A stretch of DNA of 64,000 bases from an uncultured Clostridia bacterium (lineage in GTDB: Bacteria; Bacillota; Clostridia; Oscillospirales; Acutalibacteraceae), in NCBI GenBank assembly GCA_947631945.1, contig CANRNI010000005.1, forward strand, positions 1-64,000, given 5' to 3'. Under the pieces are notes generated by a model. It was not told the origin of the DNA and searched no databases. It was given only the letters and a program-made list of their open reading frames with translations. This document shows positions 1-7,948 of this stretch, in pieces. Positions within the stretch are counted from its first letter, which is position 1. Each line of letters opens with the position of its first letter. Made by a program: the position numbers and the translations under genes.

Positions 1-212
1 TAGGCGCGCTCAAAAGAAAAACGGGATTTGACGGCGGTTTCGGCGGCTCGTTGAGCGTACCGAAGTCCGTACAGGACATTATTCAAATCAAGTCCGTTTT
101 TCCGGACGGCATTTTTATGACCGGCAAGGGCTGTTTTTCAAAAACGTACCGTTTTACGGACGTTAATTACGCCGTTGCGGGCAAAGAGGAAAAGGAATCG
201 TATCATGCTTTA
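1..212 (+). pseudogene. VirB4-like conjugation ATPase, N-terminal fragment
   Basis: The frame is open from the window edge (codons from base 3) and encodes about 65 residues, including VPKSVQDIIQIKSVFPDGIF, then FSKTYRFTDVNYAVA and KEEKE. This matches the N-terminal region of the VirB4/TraE-like type IV secretion ATPases of Gram-positive integrative and conjugative elements, which are normally about 800 residues. Similarity appears to stop near base 195-205, where the reading shifts into a transposase in another frame, and the frame hits TGA at 237. The Walker motifs and the rest of the protein are absent, so this is a dead fragment of a former ICE. The upstream part lies outside the window. 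The family call is from memory of the motif, without a search. Confidence 0.7.
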
Positions 213-1224
213 TGGGGTAAAATTCGGACTGAGGGATGAATATGCGATAGAGTACTTGGAACAAATACAGCGCCAATTTCTTGCATTGACCGGATTCGAT
301 CCCCAAACGGTAGTCAGGGGACGCGGACATCATAAGTCCACAGAACAAAAATTATACGACAAACTTGTCCTATACACAGAGAAATTGAAGAAGTATGCAG
401 AACACATACAGATCTGCGGAGATAACAGAAACAGCTATTCAAAAACCGACCATGATGCTACGTTCATGAGAATGAAACGAGATCATATGGGAAATGATCA
501 ACTTGTTCCAGGGTACAACATTCAATTGGGCGTTTGTGACGAGTTTATTGCGGTTTGCGACGTGGAGCAATACGCATCGGACATGGATTGTTTCCAGCCG
601 CTTATGGAAAGGTTTAAAGAACGATACGGTAAATATCCCAAATATCCGGTTGCCGATGCAGGATACGGTAGTTTTAATAATTACCTGTTTTGTGCGGAAC
701 ACGGCATGGAAAAGTATATGAAGTTCACAATGTTTAAAAAAGAAACCGAGAGTAAAAAATATCGAGACGACCCATACCGTGCGATAAATTTTCCCATAGA
801 CGAAAACGGTCGTCCCGTTTGTCCGGGCGGGAAAGAATTTCATTTTCTAAAGAATCGACCGATCAAGTATAACCAATACGGAAGAACCGAAGAACTATGG
901 CAGTGTGAGGACTGCTCAAGCTGTTCGCTGAAACCGGAGTGCTGTAAATGCGCAGGAAATCGAATCATCCGATTAAATGAAGAATTAAGCGGCATTCACA
1001 AGGAGGTCCTCGAAAATCTAAACAGCGTCCACGGCGCATTACTGCGGATGAATAGAAGCATTCAATCGGAGGGTGCATTTGGAACGATCAAATGGAACAG
1101 AGCCTACACAAGAGCCAAAAGAAGGGGACTTCCCGGGCTAATGCTTGAAATTTCAATGATTTCATGTGGTTTTAACTTGCATAAATACCACTTAAAGAAG
1201 ATCGTAGCAAGCTCCGTTGCTTAA
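205..1224 (+). pseudogene. IS1182-family transposase, 5'-truncated
   Basis: About 340 residues resemble the catalytic C-terminal part of IS1182-family DDE transposases: a DHDATFMRMKRDHM segment, then LVPGYNIQLGV, VADAGYGSFNNYLF, a cysteine cluster (CEDCSSCSLKPECCKC) and a conserved C-terminal stretch (NRSIQSEGAFGTIKWN). Family members are roughly 450-550 residues. The N-terminal DUF772-type region is missing, and the sequence before base 205 belongs to a VirB4 fragment in another frame. A formal ORF can be opened from ATG 175, but its first ten residues are not transposase-like. The element is therefore likely unable to transpose. The first catalytic Asp may be lost, which an alignment would settle. 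Confidence 0.75.
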
Positions 1225-1358
1225 AAAATGAAGATCATTGGCTTAAAATCGACTGTCGAACTTCATGTGAAATCGACGGCTTGAAAACAGCATCCATTTG
1301 AAATATTTTCTCTATACTTTTTTCAATATTTTCTAAAAAATGAGAGAAAAGTTAAAGA

Positions 1359-1404
1359 AATGACACCGATATTCGCTTTGTTGAAAATATCGGTGTCATT
1401 TTGG
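1359..1404 (+). terminator. Perfect 15-bp hairpin after the IS1182 remnant
   Basis: Arms 1359-1373 and 1386-1400 are perfectly complementary (AATGACACCGATATT and its complement) around a 12-nt loop. TT, then GGGCTG and a T8 run at 1410-1417, follow. The hairpin sits between the transposase and the convergent DUF2344 gene and probably terminates transcription from the insertion sequence. It may also be part of the right end of the element. Confidence 0.6.
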
Positions 1405-1457
1405 GCTGTTTTTTTTACAGCGCCTTTTGTTTTTATTTATACTAATTTATATAATGT

Positions 1458-1490
1458 AAGAAAGCATTGATTAAATCAAAACGCGCAGAC
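1458..1490. repeat. Solo end of the type II miniature repeat
   Basis: TAAGAAAGCATTGATTAAATCA here matches the terminal repeat of the complete type II element at 53223-53384 and the right end of the hybrid at 12391-12505. Only one end is present. It lies between the IS remnant and the 3' end of the DUF2344 gene, so the element was probably cut when this locus was rearranged. Confidence 0.55.
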
Positions 1491-1507
1491 ACCGCCCTAT
1501 GTATCAT

Positions 1508-2167
1508 TTATTCAAAAGGCAACAAATTTTCGTCCGTGAGCCTTAGTCTTATTATATTAAGAGGTACGATATCGGCGCCGAGATAAGAATTAAGAGCCGA
1601 CATAAGATTCATCGGATTTACGTTTTTTGTATTGCCGCAGGGAAAAGTTACCGTCATAAGTATACTTTCGTCATTTTCGCTTAGCGCGTACTTTTTAATG
1701 CTCTCGGATACGTTTACCTGCTTTATCTTTTTTCTTCCGTTTACCTTTCCTGTCTTTTCACATACAAGCTCGCCAGATTTCATAGCCCCGTCAAGCTTTT
1801 CCGCAAGCCCGTTTTCATTTTCAAAATATATTTCATACTCGGCAAAAGCTATATCCGACGGCTTCATGTAAGGCTCCGAAGCCCTTGTAATCTCTATTCC
1901 CTCGGGCAGTACGCCGTTAAGCCTTGTAACGATATCGGCGTTTGAAATATCGCCCTCTATTCTTATATCGAGCGGCTCGTTAAGTCCCTCTATTCCGAGC
2001 GGCATAGGCTGCAAAAAATTAAGATACGGGTGAGGGTTAAAACCTTCGGTATACCAAAGCGGAATATCCGCCCTTCTGACAGCTCTTGTCATGCACCGCA
2101 TTATATCGAGATGCGATACATATTTAACTCGTCCCTTTTTAGAGAACCATATTCTTACGCATCGCAT
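1508..2167 (-). CDS. TIGR03936/DUF2344 radical SAM-associated protein
   Basis: The 219-residue protein begins MRCVRIWFSKKGRVKYVSHL and contains YTEGFNPHPYLNFLQPMPLG, which is characteristic of the DUF2344 family (radical SAM-linked, TIGR03936). The length is normal. In many Firmicutes this gene directly follows the TIGR03960 radical SAM gene or is fused to it. Here the start overlaps the end of that gene by 29 bases, so the two are almost certainly co-transcribed and translationally coupled. The reaction is unknown, although the conserved association suggests RNA or ribosome modification. Downstream, where an RNase G (rng)-rplU-rpmA block often follows in this group, there is instead an IS1182/VirB4 scar. 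Confidence 0.85.
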   Translation of the reverse strand: MRCVRIWFSKKGRVKYVSHLDIMRCMTRAVRRADIPLWYTEGFNPHPYLNFLQPMPLGIEGLNEPLDIRIEGDISNADIVTRLNGVLPEGIEITRASEPYMKPSDIAFAEYEIYFENENGLAEKLDGAMKSGELVCEKTGKVNGRKKIKQVNVSESIKKYALSENDESILMTVTFPCGNTKNVNPMNLMSALNSYLGADIVPLNIIRLRLTDENLLPFE

Positions 2168-3995
2168 CGCAGTTTCCTCCGTTCAGTTTTGCCGCTCCGC
2201 AGGCAGAACATTTTTCACGGCAATGAGGAGTTGTTATTCCCTCATGAGCCTTTTTATTTTCATTTTTAAGAAATTCCCTGCGTATTCCGTAATCGAGATG
2301 GTCCCATGGCAGAATTTCATTAAAGTCCCGCTTTCTCGACGTATAAAAAGCCGGGTCGATTCCGCACTCCTTAAAGGTATCCAACCAGAGGTCAAATTTG
2401 AAATGCTCGTCCCAACTGTCAAATTTGCAGCCCTTTTGCCATGCCTTTAATATGACCTCGCCGAGCTTTCTGTCGCCTCTCGCGAGTATCCCCTCCAAAA
2501 AGCTTACGCGTATATCGTGGAAATGTAGCGACACCTTTTTTGTTTTTACCGATTCCCTTAAATGCTCCTGCTTTTCCTTTAAAAGCTCCGGAGTATCCTG
2601 CGGCTCCCATTGGAACGGTGTAAACGGCTTCGGTACGAAAGAGGACGCGCTGACGCTGACATTAACGCCTTTGCCCTTCGGTTTATCGGGATTGCGGTAA
2701 AACGTATCGACGACCTGCTGAGCAAGGGCGGCTATACCCTCGATATCCTCTGTTGTTTCGGTAGGAAGTCCTATCATAAAGTACAGCTTCACAGCCGTCC
2801 AGCCGCCCGCGAACGCTTTTTCCGAGGTTTCTATAACCTCTTTTTCCGTTACGTTTTTATTTATTACGTCGCGCAGTCTCTGCGTTCCGGCTTCGGGCGC
2901 AAAAGTAAGACCGCTGCGGCGCACTTCGTTGAGCTTTTCTATAAGCTCCTCGGGAAAGTTGTCAACTCTTAACGACGGCAAAGCGATATTTATTTTGTCG
3001 TCTGTAGTCCATTCGAGAAGCTGTGAGAGCAAATCTCCAAGATGTGAATAATCGCTTGTGGAAAGTGAACAAAGTGAAATTTCATCATACCCCGACGATT
3101 CGCATATTTTTTTGCAATCGCTGTTTATGACCTCGGGAGATTTTTCGCGTATCGGTCTGTTGAGAAAACACGCCTGACAGAATCTGCACCCTCTTATGCA
3201 ACCCCTGAAAATCTCCGCTACGGCTCTGTCATGCACAATGTCTATAAAGGGAACGATAAATTTATCGGGATAATGAACGTTATCAAGGTCGCTGACAAGT
3301 CTTTTTGTAATCTTTGCGGGAGCGCCGTTCTTAGGCGTTACCGATTTAATTGTTCCGTCCGAATTGTAATCGACGTCATAGAGGGACGGAACGTATATGC
3401 CCTGTATTTTAGCCGCTTTTTCAAGAAATTCCCGTTTTGTCGAGCCGTTTTTCTTACATTCCTTTAAAAGCTCAAGTACGTCGTTCATCATTTCCTCGCC
3501 TTCGCCAAGCTGGAAAAAATCAACAAAATCCGCCACAGGCTCGGGGTTACACGCACACGCGCCTCCGGCCATGATTATGGGAGTAAGCTCCGTCCTGTCC
3601 TCAGATAAGACGGGAAGTCCCGCAAGGTCGAGCATATTAACCATATTAGTGTAACTCAGCTCATACGAAAGCGAAAAGCCTATCGCGTCGAAATCTTTAA
3701 TATAATCGCCGCTTTCAAGAGCAAAAAGAGGAATTTTTCTCTCACGCATAAGCTCCTCCATATCGTTATCGGGAGCAAAAACACGCTCGCACCATGAATC
3801 CTCTCTGCTGTTGATAACCGAATACAAAATTTTAACTCCGAGATTCGACATTCCTATTTCGTAAGTATCGGGAAAACAAAACGCATAGCGTATCTCCACG
3901 CTGTTTTTATCTTTAATTATCTCGTTAAGCTCACCGCCGGTATAGCGCGCCGGCTTTTGTACAAGATTCAAAATTTTTTCAACTTCTCTGTTCAC
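2139..3995 (-). CDS. TIGR03960 family B12-binding-type radical SAM protein
   Basis: The protein has 618 residues. An N-terminal B12-binding-like region (about 1-200) is followed by a radical SAM domain with the [4Fe-4S] motif C266-x3-C270-x2-C273 inside FRGCIRGCRFCQACF. Further conserved stretches include SLCSLSTSDYSHLGDLL and FAPEAGTQRLRDVINK. The C-terminus is cysteine-rich (CREKCSACGAAK). This is the TIGR03960 family, which pairs with the overlapping DUF2344 protein. Its substrate is not established. A promoter with a 17-nt spacer lies immediately upstream (4025-4053). Start ATG 3995 gives the expected MNREVEKILN-type N-terminus. Confidence 0.9.
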   Translation of the reverse strand: MNREVEKILNLVQKPARYTGGELNEIIKDKNSVEIRYAFCFPDTYEIGMSNLGVKILYSVINSREDSWCERVFAPDNDMEELMRERKIPLFALESGDYIKDFDAIGFSLSYELSYTNMVNMLDLAGLPVLSEDRTELTPIIMAGGACACNPEPVADFVDFFQLGEGEEMMNDVLELLKECKKNGSTKREFLEKAAKIQGIYVPSLYDVDYNSDGTIKSVTPKNGAPAKITKRLVSDLDNVHYPDKFIVPFIDIVHDRAVAEIFRGCIRGCRFCQACFLNRPIREKSPEVINSDCKKICESSGYDEISLCSLSTSDYSHLGDLLSQLLEWTTDDKINIALPSLRVDNFPEELIEKLNEVRRSGLTFAPEAGTQRLRDVINKNVTEKEVIETSEKAFAGGWTAVKLYFMIGLPTETTEDIEGIAALAQQVVDTFYRNPDKPKGKGVNVSVSASSFVPKPFTPFQWEPQDTPELLKEKQEHLRESVKTKKVSLHFHDIRVSFLEGILARGDRKLGEVILKAWQKGCKFDSWDEHFKFDLWLDTFKECGIDPAFYTSRKRDFNEILPWDHLDYGIRREFLKNENKKAHEGITTPHCREKCSACGAAKLNGGNCDAMRKNMVL

Positions 3996-4024
3996 TCGGA
4001 CACTTCCTTGGTATTTGTCAGTTT

Positions 4025-4053
4025 ATTATACTATTAACGCCCAAAAAAAGCAA
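4025..4053 (-). promoter_or_regulatory. Sigma-A promoter of the radical SAM operon
   Basis: Read on the minus strand, -35 TTGCTT (4053-4048), a 17-nt spacer and a consensus -10 TATAAT (4030-4025) lie about 30 bases ahead of the start codon at 3995. Confidence 0.6.
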
Positions 4054-4083
4054 TAAACCGCCGGAAAAAAGCGATAATTTTTA

Positions 4084-4128
4084 TAAGGCAATACCGCACA
4101 ATTATTGTTGTTATCTATATTGCCTTAA
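4084..4128. repeat. Type I miniature repeat, short deleted copy
   Basis: TAAGGCAATACCGCACAATTATTG opens the element and ATTGCCTTAA closes it, giving 45 bases instead of the 179-bp full length. It lies in the divergent intergenic region between the radical SAM operon and pduL, which otherwise contains only the two promoters. Confidence 0.6.
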
Positions 4129-4234
4129 TCACAAAAACCACACCTTTCAAAATTATAATACTGAAAAAACGCTGAAAATCAAGTATTTGCCGCAAATCGC
4201 TCTTTTTATCAAAATAAAAAAGTCCCTTTTCCTA

Positions 4235-4263
4235 TTGCATTTTCATTCAGTTTGCAGTAAAAT
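4235..4263 (+). promoter_or_regulatory. Predicted promoter of pduL
   Basis: -35 TTGCAT (4235-4240), a 17-nt spacer and -10 TAAAAT (4258-4263) lie about 70 bases before the pduL start. The boxes are reasonable but not perfect. Confidence 0.4.
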
Positions 4264-4332
4264 TATTACAAAATAATGTTAAGGAACGGTACGGCGCTTG
4301 AAAACGCATACGTACCGAATGGTGATTAAAAA

Positions 4333-4905
4333 ATGGAAAAATTTATCGTTGAAACCTCCGCAAGACACGTTCACGTTTCAAGAGAGGATCTTGACGTTCT
4401 TTTCGGTGAGGGATTTGAGCTTACTGTAAAAAAAGCGCTTTCCCAGCCCGGTCAGTACGTTACAAATGAAAAAGTAGCTGTAGTGGGTCCAAAAAAGGAT
4501 TTCCCTGCTGTTTCAATTTTAGGTCCTGTCAGAAATGCGACTCAGGTTGAGATTTCCGCAACAGACGCGAGAACAATAGGCGTTTCCGCTCCCGTAAGAG
4601 AATCCGGCGATACGGCAGGCTCGGGTTCGTGCAAAATAGTAGGGCCTAAAGGTGAAATCGAGCTTAAAGAAGGCGTTATAGTAGCGAAAAGACATATCCA
4701 TATGACTCCCGACGACGCCGAAAAATACGGAGTTACGGATAAAGAAATCGTCAATGTGAAGATTGACTCCGACGGACGTTCGCTTGTTTTCGGCGACGTG
4801 GTTGTAAGAGTAAACAAGAATTTCAGCCTCGCTATGCATATCGACACAGACGAATCCAACGCCTGCGGCGCAACAGCCGCTACAATGGGTGAAATAGTAA
4901 AATAA
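4333..4905 (+). CDS. pduL: Phosphate propanoyltransferase PduL
   Basis: The 190-residue protein is of the PduL family, which transfers an acyl group between acyl-CoA and phosphate (acetyl or propionyl). It shows the two duplicated metal-binding His motifs of the family, SARHVHVS near residues 9-16 and VAKRHIHMTPDDAEKYGV near 115-132, with a central SILGPVRNATQVEIS stretch. The N-terminal encapsulation peptide of microcompartment PduL proteins is absent, and no shell genes are nearby. It therefore probably acts as a cytosolic phosphotransacetylase, alongside acetate kinase, in acetate and ATP formation. It appears monocistronic, with a miniature repeat just downstream. Confidence 0.9.
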   Translation: MEKFIVETSARHVHVSREDLDVLFGEGFELTVKKALSQPGQYVTNEKVAVVGPKKDFPAVSILGPVRNATQVEISATDARTIGVSAPVRESGDTAGSGSCKIVGPKGEIELKEGVIVAKRHIHMTPDDAEKYGVTDKEIVNVKIDSDGRSLVFGDVVVRVNKNFSLAMHIDTDESNACGATAATMGEIVK

Positions 4906-4945
4906 TTTAAAACAGCAAAGTAAACGATTGTAAATTAAGTTTGAT

Positions 4946-5009
4946 TTAAAGCAACACCGCACAAAGACCGCACTCATTTGCACACAATCTTTATGCGGTA
5001 TTGCTTTAA
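4946..5009. repeat. Type I miniature repeat, 64-bp derivative
   Basis: It begins TTAAAGCAACACCGCACAAAG and ends TTTATGCGGTATTGCTTTAA. The two ends pair into a long imperfect hairpin. It sits directly after pduL and could serve as its 3' end. Confidence 0.6.
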
Positions 5010-5068
5010 TTTGAAATACATAAAAACTTAAATCAATACTTTTTGACTTCGAGCTAGGAGTTTTTACC

Positions 5069-5902
5069 ATGAATTTTAATCTTAGGGAAAGCGCAAAAGA
5101 ACATATTTTGATTACGGCGCACCGAGGGGTCAGCGGCGGCAATATTCCGTGCAATACTCTTACCGCCTATGAAATCGCGCTTAAACAGGGAGCGGATATG
5201 CTTGAAGCAGACGTTAGCTGCAGCGCCGACGGCAAGCTCTTTTTATTTCATCCGCTCATGGAATTGCCGCATCTTGGCAAGCCCTTGCGTTTAAGCCTTC
5301 TCCCTTACTCTCTGATTCGGAAGTTGCGCTATACCAATTTTGACGGCGCTCCCACGCAGTTTCATTTGGCGGATTTCGACGATTTCCTTGAGCAATTCAA
5401 AAATCGTTGTTTTATAAACATAGATAAATTTTGGTCAAATCCTGTAAAAATATATGAAGCGGTTAAACGGCACGGCATGACGGAGCAAATCCTCGTCAAA
5501 AGCTCGCCGTCCGAAAAAGTTTTTTCTATACTGGAACAGACGGCTCCCGAGTTACCGTTTATGCCAATTGTCAGAGAGAATCATCGGTTCCATGAGGAGC
5601 TTCTAAAGCGAAAAATCAATTATGTCGGTGTGGAAGTCGTTTTTGATAATGAGACTTCCCATTTGGCAAGTGAGCAGTTTATTCAAAAAATGCACAATGA
5701 CAATATTCTTGTTTGGGTCAATTCAATCATTTACAGCTACAAAAGCCAGCTTTCCGGCGGTCACAGCGATGACAGCGCTTTTACGGTCTCGGAGGATTAT
5801 GGCTGGGGATGGCTTGCCGACCGAGGATTCGATATTATACAGACCGATTGGCCGAGTATGCTGATAGATTATCTTAAACGGACAGATAGATATATAAAAT
5901 AA
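5069..5902 (+). CDS. Glycerophosphodiester phosphodiesterase-like protein
   Basis: The 277-residue protein has the GDPD fold signatures: AHRGVSGGN near the N-terminus (metal/substrate His-Arg), LEADVSCSADGKLFLFHP (Glu-x-Asp and second His) and a C-terminal IQTDWPSMLIDYL stretch. Known members hydrolyse glycerophosphodiesters to glycerol-3-phosphate and an alcohol. Two usual residues differ: the PENT motif reads PCNT, and the HD pair reads HP. Substrate and even activity are therefore uncertain. There is no signal peptide, so it is likely cytosolic. The RBS GGAG lies 9-10 bases before ATG 5069. It stands alone between a repeat and rplS. Confidence 0.75.
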   Translation: MNFNLRESAKEHILITAHRGVSGGNIPCNTLTAYEIALKQGADMLEADVSCSADGKLFLFHPLMELPHLGKPLRLSLLPYSLIRKLRYTNFDGAPTQFHLADFDDFLEQFKNRCFINIDKFWSNPVKIYEAVKRHGMTEQILVKSSPSEKVFSILEQTAPELPFMPIVRENHRFHEELLKRKINYVGVEVVFDNETSHLASEQFIQKMHNDNILVWVNSIIYSYKSQLSGGHSDDSAFTVSEDYGWGWLADRGFDIIQTDWPSMLIDYLKRTDRYIK

Positions 5903-5946
5903 ATCTCCCTTATTATGGGAATGATATAAAAAATTTAAAAAAACTA

Positions 5947-5975
5947 TTGCAAAAATTTTCTTGCTGTGATATTAT
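5947..5975 (+). promoter_or_regulatory. Sigma-A promoter of rplS
   Basis: -35 TTGCAA (5947-5952), a 17-nt spacer and -10 TATTAT (5970-5975). Predicted transcription start is near 5982, giving a leader of about 128 nt before rplS. Confidence 0.55.
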
Positions 5976-5981
5976 ATATAA

Positions 5982-6100
5982 GCGTTCGTTTGCGTTTGAT
6001 AATGTCAGTTCATATCAAACGGCGGTTAATGCACGCGGCGTACATTAAAGCGGTCGGTCCTCTGGCAAGATTTCTGCGTAAGAACGGCTGAAAAATTCAG
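5982..6100 (+). promoter_or_regulatory. Structured rplS 5' leader, probable L19 leader
   Basis: Between the predicted transcription start and the rplS SD, CGTTTGATA and TATCAAACG form a perfect 9-bp stem, followed by TTAATG...CATTAA as a second pairing. Firmicute rplS mRNAs carry an autoregulatory L19 leader (Rfam), so position and structure fit. I matched it by context and not by covariance model. Confidence 0.4.
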
Positions 6101-6109
6101 GAGGTAAAT

Positions 6110-6454
6110 ATGGACGCGTTAAAACTTATTGCTCAGGACAGTTTGAAAACCGAGATTCCCGAAATCAGCATCGGTGATACCGTAAGGGTTCACGTTAAGA
6201 TTCGCGAGGGTGAAAAGGAAAGAATCCAGGTTTTTGAAGGTACTGTAATTGCCCGTAAGGGCAGCGGCGTTGCCGAGACGTTTACTGTAAGAAGACTTTC
6301 CTACGGCGTAGGCGTTGAGAGGGTTTTCCCTGTTCATTCACCTAACGTAGCCAAGGTTGAAACAGTCAGAACAGGTAAGGTTCGCAGAGCTAAACTTTAT
6401 TATCTGCGCGGCAGAGTCGGTAAAGCGGCAAAGGTTAAAGAGCAGATTAAATAA
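6110..6454 (+). CDS. rplS: Ribosomal protein L19
   Basis: The 114-residue protein matches bL19 of the 50S subunit throughout. It has the N-terminal [20 protein letters not shown], the central [15 protein letters not shown], and a C-terminal [20 protein letters not shown]-type block followed by [18 protein letters not shown]19 sits at the subunit interface and helps bridge 30S and 50S. Length is normal. GGAGG lies 7 bases before ATG 6110. A promoter and structured leader lie upstream, and a terminator hairpin follows at 6469. The order rplS-lepB-rbgA-rnhB is typical of Firmicutes. Confidence 0.98.
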   Translation: MDALKLIAQDSLKTEIPEISIGDTVRVHVKIREGEKERIQVFEGTVIARKGSGVAETFTVRRLSYGVGVERVFPVHSPNVAKVETVRTGKVRRAKLYYLRGRVGKAAKVKEQIK

Positions 6455-6468
6455 GGTCATTCTTGAGC

Positions 6469-6497
6469 AAAAGGGGCAGGTTTTGTCCCTTTTTTGT
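6469..6497 (+). terminator. Intrinsic terminator after rplS
   Basis: AAAAGGGGC (6469-6477) pairs with GTCCCTTTT (6485-6493, one G-T pair) and runs into TTTTTG. It lies just 24 bases before the lepB start, so it should reduce read-through from the very strong ribosomal transcript. Confidence 0.6.
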
Positions 6498-6520
6498 TTG
6501 AAACATTTCGGTGCTTTTAT

Positions 6521-7117
6521 ATGCTGAACAAAAAAAACGGTTATATTTATTACGAATATCACGAAAAAACCGAAAAGGAAGAGATTTCGGAAACAGCGTG
6601 GAAATCTGTTTTTCGCTGGCTGTATGCTGTAGTCGGCGTGTTTTTTGTGTTTTCTCTTCTGTGGAGCATTGTGTTTCACATAGTTTCCGTAGACGGCTAT
6701 TCGATGCAGCCTACTCTTAATGATAACGATAGTATTTTTGTATATACGTTTAATTACGCTCCGTCCGAGGGGGATATAGTTGTTATAGGCACAGATGATA
6801 AAGATATGCCCCTGCTGATAAAACGCGTTATCGCGCTTGAAAACCAGACGGTAGACGTTGATTACAAAAAGGGTGTTGTTATAGTGGACGGAAAACCGCT
6901 TGAGGAAAAGTATATATTGCCTATGACCAAACCATTAAAAAATGAAATTTCTTATCCGTATACCGTTCCCGAAAACTGCGTTTTTGTTATGGGTGATAAC
7001 CGTGACGAATCGTCCGACAGCAGAGACAAAGCGTTGTCGTCTGTAGACGAAAAACGTATAATCGGTAAGGCGTTGTTCAGATTCTATCCTTTTTCGGATA
7101 TGAATATTTACGAGTAG
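6521..7117 (+). CDS. lepB: Signal peptidase I (first of two)
   Basis: Type I signal peptidase of 198 residues, cleaving signal peptides from secreted pre-proteins outside the membrane. One N-terminal transmembrane helix (about residues 31-55) is followed by the catalytic serine in VDGYSMQPTL, the general-base lysine in LLIKRVIAL, and the MGDNRDESSDSR box. ATG 6521 was chosen over TTG 6494 because the latter lies in the rplS terminator tail and gives a non-family N-terminus; no strong SD is seen. It is followed 115 bases later by a second lepB, with a miniature repeat between them. The paralogs differ enough that substrate preferences may differ. Confidence 0.93.
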   Translation: MLNKKNGYIYYEYHEKTEKEEISETAWKSVFRWLYAVVGVFFVFSLLWSIVFHIVSVDGYSMQPTLNDNDSIFVYTFNYAPSEGDIVVIGTDDKDMPLLIKRVIALENQTVDVDYKKGVVIVDGKPLEEKYILPMTKPLKNEISYPYTVPENCVFVMGDNRDESSDSRDKALSSVDEKRIIGKALFRFYPFSDMNIYE

Positions 7118-7131
7118 CGGATTTTTACAGT

Positions 7132-7185
7132 TTAAGGCAATAATGCGCAAAAACGGCAGGTGCTCTTTATACGGTATTGCTTTAA
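7132..7185. repeat. Type I miniature repeat between the lepB paralogs
   Basis: It opens TTAAGGCAATAATGCGCAA and closes ACGGTATTGCTTTAA, 54 bp in all, and can fold into a single hairpin. It is an internally deleted copy of the family. Confidence 0.6.
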
Positions 7186-7231
7186 GCATATTTCAATATT
7201 TTGGATATACAATGATTGACGGTGAGAGTTG

Positions 7232-7813
7232 ATGAAAAATTTTTATAATAAATTGTCTGAAAGCGTATACGAAATAGCGTCTGTCGTAATGACGTCGATA
7301 GTAACGATAACTATTGTTTTTACTTTTGTATTCAGGCTTGTGGGCGTTGACGGCTCCTCTATGCTTCCCACGCTTGTGCATAAGGACTGGCTCATTACCT
7401 CTACCTCTACAAGTGAATATAAATATAAGGATATTGTAATAGTTGTTCAGCCGGGAGACCTTAACGAGCCTCTTGTAAAGCGCGTTATTGCCACGGGAGG
7501 TCAATGGGTGGATGTGGATTATGAAAACGGGGTTCTTAGTGTCGGCGACACAAAGGATACTTTACAGCCGTTAACCGAGAATTATATTGCGGAGCCTGCG
7601 TCTGTGCGTCCGGCCGCTGACAGAAACGATTATCCCATACAGGTACCCGAGGGCTGTCTTTTCGTTATGGGCGATAACAGAAACAATTCAACGGACAGCC
7701 GTTCCTATCTTGTCGGTTTTATAGACGAAAGATATGTTCTTGGCAAGGCGCTGTGCAGGATATATTCAAGCGACACGGGTTTTGATATGTCAAGGTTTAA
7801 AATTTACGAATAA
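7232..7813 (+). CDS. lepB: Signal peptidase I (second of two)
   Basis: This 193-residue protein has the same architecture as the preceding gene: a transmembrane segment near residues 17-37, catalytic serine in VDGSSMLPTL, lysine in LVKRVIATGG, and the MGDNRNNSTDSR box. It uses ATG 7232, preceded by GGTGAG at 5 bases, in preference to the overlapping TTG 7229. Tandem lepB genes are common in Gram-positives and allow division of labour on secreted substrates. A hairpin with a T-rich tail at 7887-7914 probably ends transcription. Confidence 0.93.
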   Translation: MKNFYNKLSESVYEIASVVMTSIVTITIVFTFVFRLVGVDGSSMLPTLVHKDWLITSTSTSEYKYKDIVIVVQPGDLNEPLVKRVIATGGQWVDVDYENGVLSVGDTKDTLQPLTENYIAEPASVRPAADRNDYPIQVPEGCLFVMGDNRNNSTDSRSYLVGFIDERYVLGKALCRIYSSDTGFDMSRFKIYE

Positions 7814-7886
7814 TAAAATAAGCATGGTATGCATCTTTTTTGAAAAATTTTGTATGTTGCGGCAGTATGAGTACACACTCAAATTT

Positions 7887-7914
7887 CGGGACTGGTTATC
7901 AGTCCCGTTTCTTT
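7887..7914 (+). terminator. Intrinsic terminator after second lepB
   Basis: CGGGACTG (7887-7894) and CAGTCCCG (7900-7907) form a perfect 8-bp stem with a 5-nt loop, followed by TTTCTTT. Confidence 0.7.
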
Positions 7915-7948
7915 AGGCAAATTCGGAAAGAAAGGACTGATTGATTTT

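Noticed and set aside
439-843. 134-codon minus-strand ORF over the transposase
   Set aside because: It is antisense to the clearly coding IS1182 remnant and has no recognisable motif or SD.
4333-4905. Microcompartment context for pduL
   Set aside because: No shell or signature-enzyme gene is present and the protein lacks an encapsulation peptide.
4519-5154. 211-codon minus-strand ORF over pduL
   Set aside because: It is antisense to a conserved enzyme and crosses a miniature repeat; an artefact of codon bias.
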